Source: Branchiostoma floridae
Taxonomy: Eukaryota > Chordata > Leptocardii > Amphioxiformes > Branchiostomatidae
DNA length: 64,000 nt
Reading direction: 5' to 3'
NCBI RefSeq assembly: GCF_000003815.2
Contig: NC_049994.1
Coordinates: 11,815,376-11,879,375, forward strand
In this document: piece after piece, positions 58,001-64,000 of the stretch
Layout of the letters: each line of letters opens with the position of its first letter
Position numbering within the stretch: the stretch's first letter is position 1
Position numbers and translations under genes: made by a program
Notes under the pieces: model-generated
Databases searched by the model: none
Told to the model about the DNA's origin: nothing
The model's input: the letters and a program-made list of their open reading frames with translations, nothing else

Positions 58001-61000
58001 TTTTATAATATCTATATTTTAGGTTTACATTTGGTTGTTCTAAATCCCAAATCATCCTTATCCTCATCCTAATCTTAAAACATCCTCATGATCCGTTGAC
58101 TCTCCGTAGCATTGAGTCTCTCAACAACATCCATCATTGCAAATACACAGTAGATCCTGCGTAATGCAATCTTAACTGCAGTATTGACGTAACGACTGGG
58201 AGAATGTATTTCAGGAATAAGGTAATTTCGCACCTCGTTAGACCTTCGTAACCTGTGACAAGAGCACCCGTTTACAATCGGTAAGAACATGTTACAGTGA
58301 TGTACAATCTGTAACTCGTTTTAACATCAATGCGTATATGGTAAAGTTATTACATGCTTAACATGCTTATTGCAATGTTTAGAATATTTTGATCATGTCC
58401 AGATTTTGAAAAAATCATCATATCATCACCACATCATCATAATAACCGATGTTGATGTCGTAAATTGAAATTGTCATCTTCATAATCAACTTCCTTTATC
58501 ATCAAGCACCAGACGCTGTCAATATTCTAGACCGGCTGTATTGTTTATTTTAATGCCACTTACCAGAAACTAAAATTAGGCATGCATTGATATACTTAGC
58601 CACGTTCTTAGCCACGTTCTAGTCTAAAGTTATCAAAGCAACCATGTAAACTGTATTGCCTCTTAGTAATCTGTAAATTGAGCTAAATTACCACTTATTA
58701 TGCTAAATGCATAATCATGTATATCAAGAAGGAGGAGGACACACTATATGCTTGATTAAGTAGACAACACGCCAATTCCATATTCTTGAGACCCTCCACA
58801 TCATCTAGCGATGAGACGCAGGCGAGAATGACCAACTGAATCTGGAAATACGCCGCTCTTGCCTGAGGTCTGGCTAAGAGAACATCAATCTTCAGTAACG
58901 GATTTTAAGAGCCATCCCATCGAATTGGATGAAGGTTGGAATAGGCAGTAAAGTAACGGAAGGTTGAGCTCATCCCTGATTGAATAGCCTGAAGAGTTGG
59001 AGTCTTTTAATCCTGCCTCAATTCAGAGTGATCATTCAAGGACACTTCTTTACTCCCCTGGCATAATTTATCGTTCAAACTTTGTAAAGATACAGGTTGT
59101 AGATTCCAACTTGATTCTGCCAGTATAACATAACTTATGCTATAAACATATTGACTACAATTGGGACTCATAGTCGTAAGGTAGCGAAAGCACACAATTA
59201 AATGTAGATCCCGATTTAGTTTGTAAGCTAAAATATCATCCTACTTTTTCATCCTTCAGTGATGAAAGCTTTTTTGACTGCTTTCTGATCGAACAAATAA
59301 ATGTACAACGTTGAACAATGTAGAGTCCTAGATACATTTAGATAATACAACAGTGAATAAGTTGAAAAACTCTGATCATACTTCAGAGGTAAAAAATTGA
59401 ATCGTATTTATCTAAGATGTATTCCTAAATGCTTTGACCAAAATCATTTTTACTCTAATGAATAAAGTTTAGTTTCAGCTTTTACTCAGATGTGAGGTTC
59501 ACGATCTCTCTTGGAAGGAAGTAATTGCATGCCCCAACGTGCCTCGAATTAAAAGTACCCCGATTGAATTACATCTCTGTGACTCTTGCGTTACTATGGG
59601 AGCCCTAGCCCGTTACTCTCAATGTCGACATGTTGATAGATTGTGTGGGACGAAAGTAATAAAATATTGGTGAAATCATCGGCCGTAAAAACAGAAGCTG
59701 TGCTAGAATAGCTGCATGGTTAATAATAGATTAAAAGGAGACAAATTGGACACGTCTAAAAACTCGCAACATCCTCGTCACTTGGAAAAATCATGAATAT
59801 GTGCATCAGTGCTAGCTTAGTATCAGTAATTTATGATAAGTAAAACAATAATCAAGCCGTGAAATATTGTAGAGTTCATAACAAGACGGGCTTATAACCA
59901 GAAGATGAAAAAAAAAATTTAAATGAGAAAATGAATCAATACACTTCTTGCCCCAAAATTATATGTTGCCAAATGCCGTATGTCGTATTTAATTGATGTA
60001 AAATAAAGCTACTAGTCAATTAGGTACCTTTAAGTACAGTCAACTGTTTTGTGCCGACCTATTTTCTTGATTAAATGTAGACGACTATGAATTAATGATC
60101 TCCATGTTATGAACTGTATCGTAGCTAGCCTCTATTACTTACAAATGCGGGGACATACTTCAATGTCTTATGAATACTTAATAACCAAAACCAGAAACAG
60201 ATGGGATTTAAGTCACTGGAAAGTGTGATTTGGTTTTCATTTAAAGGGAAATTGAAGATCGCCCGATGCCTCATCCACCTCGAGTAAAAGCTTAGCATTT
60301 TGTATCCTATAGTTCTGCTAGAACGTACATTCATAGAGCGCGCAGTTGGGCAGTAATTTTGCACAAGATACAGCTACACACAAGGACCATTTTCACGCAT
60401 CTATGGCCTTATTGCGTCATTATTATGCCTTTCATTTTGATTTAACACAGTTAACTTTTTTCAATCTTATATCATGCATACATATCATTCGAACGATTGA
60501 GTGGAATAATTTATTCCATGTGTGGGATTAAAAGACGATTGCCTGCCTCACGTCTTTCGTAGCTCTCAATCTTAAGATGTACATCTGAAAGGACTGGACA
60601 AGGCTACCTCATAGCAATTATTAAGACTGTAAACTCAAATTTGCATCTTATGTCTCTAGATGTTATAAAAAATGTTATAACCTTCGTTCTAACAGGGCAC
60701 TATATCAGGTAAGATTGTAGCTATAAGACCTCATGATTATATCTTAACTTTCGGTATTTACCTCCACCCCTGTCGTAAAAGTTACAATAGTATGACCCTC
60801 TTTGACTCTCAATAGCTTGACCAGACGGTACTGAACAAGGTTATGAAATATTAACAGAGATAATTCCTTTTAATGGGCCCTTGTCTCTCAGTAAAGGGGC
60901 GAAATGAGATTATGTAATTAATCGATGGAGAGATTAAAATCGAAACAACTTATCTTAGCAACACTTACTGGAAAATAAGATACAGTCGGATATGACCCAT

Positions 61001-62310
61001 ATATTAGCTATACTAAACATATTGGACCCATTAGTATGTATGTTGTTATACCCGAGATCGACTTTTTTCTTTCAACTTTCGCGTTACTAAGTATTCTACC
61101 TGTGTATATAACGAAGATTACTACTTGATTCTTTGCCATTTCTTGAACACTAATGGAATACTAGTCTTTCTGCAATTGCGTGAACATTCTTCCAGGTTAC
61201 AATCACACAGCAAATCCTCAAGAAAGAGATCCGGAATAAAATCCACGATTGCAGGGTTATCTAAATGAATGTATCGTGCTCTGTATATATAGCAAAAGTA
61301 ATGGATGATACTGCTACAATTTGACAACTATCGTTCATTTTCTACAGAATTGAAACATAATACTTTTCCGTAAGACGCCCATCGTATCAAGTGTGTTCCT
61401 GTCTACGTTTGGCATCTCCCCAACGGCATTAATTTGACACAATGGTAATCAGTTTCGTCCCGATGCAATCTTCTCAGGTCTGACCTTAGAGCACACGCTG
61501 CGGCAAGCGGACACTCCATCTCCGTACTGCCAGCGCTACTGCAAGGCTAGCCAACATCTGTCTTTGGAAATGTAATTGAGTTTAAGGTCAGCGGAGAGGT
61601 GAAGAAAAATATCAATGGTATCGGAGTAACGGGTGGAGATGCTGTTATAGGAAATGTAATGCTAGCTGTATCGTATTGTCTTGTAGCTGTAAATCATGTA
61701 CTTGTATTGATTATTCTACTTCTATGATGAAAATCATTGTTGAATTACAAAGATTTGCAATACAATTATGAATTGGTCTGCATCTAAGGATTAAAAACAA
61801 TATGGGTCTGTATCTAAGGATTAAAAACAATATGGCCTTAACATCATACATTTGGTGTTTTTTGGCAATATTCCGAAACGTTAGCAAGGAACATTGAAAA
61901 ATCAACAAGAGGTTAAGACCTTTTTATGTGTAATAACCATTCAGTATGTATGAAGCAGATTAAATACATTAAAAGGAAACCGTATACACACTGGATCGTT
62001 ATAGAAGTTATATTCTACGTTGTTTATACTTGTTACCTCTGTATGTGAGTTTCAACTAAAATGAATACAGAGTTACTCTATCAGATTATATCAATGAAAA
62101 CCGGCCTATCAGTAGTCCTCAATCACTCAACACCATTTTCTGGTACGATAAATTCATCGGAAATGGGGACAAATTGAACAAAATGCTGGTAAGAAATCAA
62201 TATCAATTGGAATGACTTGCCCATATAGAAATCACACTTTGTCATGTGAGCAACCAATGCACCGTGCACCGTATATTCTTTATTCATTTCAATATATTGC
62301 GAATTTTGAG
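55020..62310. other. Gene-poor region, no supported gene
   Basis: About 7 kb in which all ORFs are short and without motifs. GC-richer patches at 56120-56400 and 61400-61590 are unexplained. The latter has a minus ATG opening MLASLAVALAVRR near 61537 without a good donor. A 31-bp duplication occurs at 61778-61838. Confidence 0.45.
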
Positions 62311-62314
62311 CCAC

Positions 62315-62410
62315 AATTGAAGTTCTCTCTCCTTCATTCTCTCTCTCTATATATCTCTCTCTATCTCTATCTCTCCTTCTCTCTCCTATTCTTTCCCTCT
62401 CTCTGTGTAT
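62315..62410 (+). repeat. CT-rich microsatellite
   Basis: An imperfect CT/CTAT pyrimidine run of about 90 bp. It produces a low-complexity Leu/Ser ORF. Confidence 0.9.
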
Positions 62411-62414
62411 TTTA

Positions 62415-63400
62415 GCATCACCGCAAAAGTATGCAATTGAACAGTGTCTTTTTTCCTACCATACGACAGACAATGAGTACATTTAAAAGCAATGAGCGTT
62501 GACTATTACCAGGTATCATTTCGGACATTCAATATGCAAACTATACGCATTTTCAGCCTATCCTAATATAAATTTTCTTTTTTTAGATCATACCAAACAA
62601 TGTCATTATTGCACAACAACCTTACGTGGCTTGTTGAATATGAAACCAATATAACTATGCCATATATGTGTTCACCGACAAATAAAGTTTGATGCCCAGG
62701 CCCCGGTAGTGTAGTCTTACTGGATCTTCTTACTTTTGGGAACAACATCCTGCTAGAATGACTTGTCATGTGTCATCATTATCAGTACACTTTACCAGAG
62801 GCTCTCACATCAAACACCCTAACGTTATGGCCATTATTGCATAATCCTTATGGTCTTAGGCCCATCAAGGAAAATGCCTCAGACGATTATCTGCACTAGT
62901 AGATGTGCACAACTGCTAGCTGTAATGTAAACTTTAACGACTAAGTCTGGAAGCGTACATGGAGAAACATAACGTTAATGGTGGCGTTGAAAACCGACAG
63001 TCTATATAGCAGGTTATTGCTAATTTATCGTATCATTCCTTACCACTGACTATACTACTAGAATCTTATATGGCAGAAACACTGTATTGCAGATCGCGGC
63101 TTCGTTCAAGCCTATCAAGCACTTTGTGTTGATGCAAACGTCGTAGTTATATTTTGTATATATTTTGCTTTCGCATATTCCTCCGGTTTGTGTTTGGAAT
63201 TCGTTTACTGATGTCATAGATGAATAAGAAAGCACATAGAAATGCCTTGAGGCGATTCAGTATGGTAAATGAATTCAAACGAACGTGGACTGCAGGTACA
63301 ATCGAACAAGGACTGATTTTAATACTAGCGAATCTCACCCAGACATAGGAAGTTAGGTAATCACTTGTTCTATTTTGTAAGTATGCTATGTTTGTCTGGT
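62415..63400. other. No recognised feature
   Basis: This is AT-rich sequence without exon, RNA or repeat signals that I can support. Confidence 0.4.
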
Positions 63401-63404
63401 TGAA

Positions 63405-63515
63405 CTAGTTGTGTGGTTTAATGTACCCATGGTCTCCTGAAAAATATGGCTTTTGTCCTGAGAGTGTATACCTGGCTAAATAAATAAAAAAATGAATGAA
63501 AAATGAAATGAAAGC
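63405..63515 (+). mobile_element. LINE/SINE 3' tail
   Basis: GTATACCTGGCTAAATAAAT followed by A- and GAAT-rich simple sequence is a typical retroelement 3' end on the plus strand. The body is short or unrecognised. Confidence 0.5.
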
Positions 63516-63687
63516 CCTAATTTGGAATGGATTTGATCGATCTCAAAAGTTACCCAGGCATTTTATTCTAAACACCATTGGTATGCTGGTCCGGTATCGG
63601 TTTCATGCCGGGAGAACTAATTGATGAAGGTACCATGCTCGGTAGCGAGCCACATTGATCAAGGAAGTACCGGAGGCAATTCATCAC

Positions 63688-64000
63688 GTTCAAGTGCAGG
63701 GTAGAGAAATCTTTATTCGTTATTCAACGATATATCTTGTTAAACAAAGAGCGAGGAATTCTCTTGCTCGTATAAAATCCGAATACATTCCTCACCTTCA
63801 AGTGCAGGGTAGAAAAATCTTTATTCGTTATTCAACGATATTTGTTAAACAAAGAGCGAGGAATTCTCTTGCTCGTATAAAATCCGAATACATTCCTCAC
63901 CTTCAAGTGCAGGGTAGAAAAATCTTTATTCGTTATTCAACGATATTTGTTAAACAAAGAGCGAGGAATTCTCTTGCTCGTATAAAATCCGAATACATTC
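63688..64000 (+). repeat. Tandem array, ~106-bp unit, running off the right edge
   Basis: Units start at 63691, 63799 and 63904 (CAAGTGCAGGGTAGA), spacing 108 and 105 bp, nearly identical apart from a few indels. Each contains AAAGAGCGAGGAATTCTC and ATAAAATCCGAATACATTCC. At least three copies are present and the array continues outside the window. Confidence 0.92.

Noticed and set aside
58075-58290. 71-codon minus ORF
   Set aside because: No recognisable motif, start context or splice sites.
61480-61540. Signal-peptide-like ORF MLASLAVALAVRR on the minus strand as gene B exon 1
   Set aside because: No phase-1 donor follows in frame, and the stretch ends in a stop codon.

Overview
This window looks like nuclear DNA of an invertebrate deuterostome. 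A lancelet (Branchiostoma) is the best guess. The grounds are AT-rich sequence, small exons with phase-1 GT-AG introns, a dense mix of MITEs, LINE tails and tandem repeats, and immunoglobulin-superfamily (IgSF) receptors unlike any single vertebrate family. The species call is inference, because no search was possible. There is no sign of prokaryotic operons, CRISPR or phage.

Two paralogous IgSF genes lie head to tail on the minus strand. I rebuilt both by matching splice sites and reading phases across exons, most of which are too short or too split to stand out as single ORFs. Gene B (40083..52147) has ten coding exons in perfect phase: a V-like domain in two exons, two further Ig domains of one exon each, a transmembrane exon, and five cytoplasmic exons ending in a stop codon. 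The tail carries an ITIM-like tyrosine motif followed directly by a complete SH3 domain of CD2AP/CIN85 type. Its signal-peptide exon was not found and should lie upstream of 52.2 kb. Gene A (501..30642, running off the left edge) has a signal-peptide exon at 30.6 kb in a GC-richer, CpG-containing region, a split V-like domain (22.1 and 19.1 kb), an Ig domain (2.0 kb) and a third Ig domain split over two exons (1.4 and 0.6 kb). Its membrane and tail exons, if it has them, are outside the window.

The V-like domains of both genes lack the two canonical Ig cysteines but keep the C-strand Trp and the D-x-G-x-Y motif. This is as in domain 1 of the CD2/SLAM and HEPACAM families.

The most unusual region is the 17-kb intron of gene A between its V and second Ig domains. 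At 13.70-14.42 kb it holds four tandem units of about 180 bp in the same orientation. Each unit contains an open signal-peptide-like exon (64, 61, 64 and 61 nt) ending in a phase-1 donor that fits the Ig2 acceptor. A fifth signal-peptide-like exon candidate of the same phase lies at 9.6 kb. These could be alternative first exons that make V-less isoforms.

The rest is transposon-rich intron and intergenic DNA. It includes a deleted mariner with intact inverted repeats (6.8-7.3 kb), a piggyBac-type MITE with TTAA ends (9.8-10.8 kb), a hAT-type MITE with an 8-bp duplication (47.6-47.9 kb), a Harbinger-like MITE (53.0-53.2 kb), LINE remnants (5.1, 18.9 and 28.4 kb), a tRNA-derived SINE (54.9 kb), an octamer-rich repeat (45.0-45.7 kb) and a tandem array at the right edge (63.7-64.0 kb). 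From 52.2 kb to the right edge I see no convincing gene.
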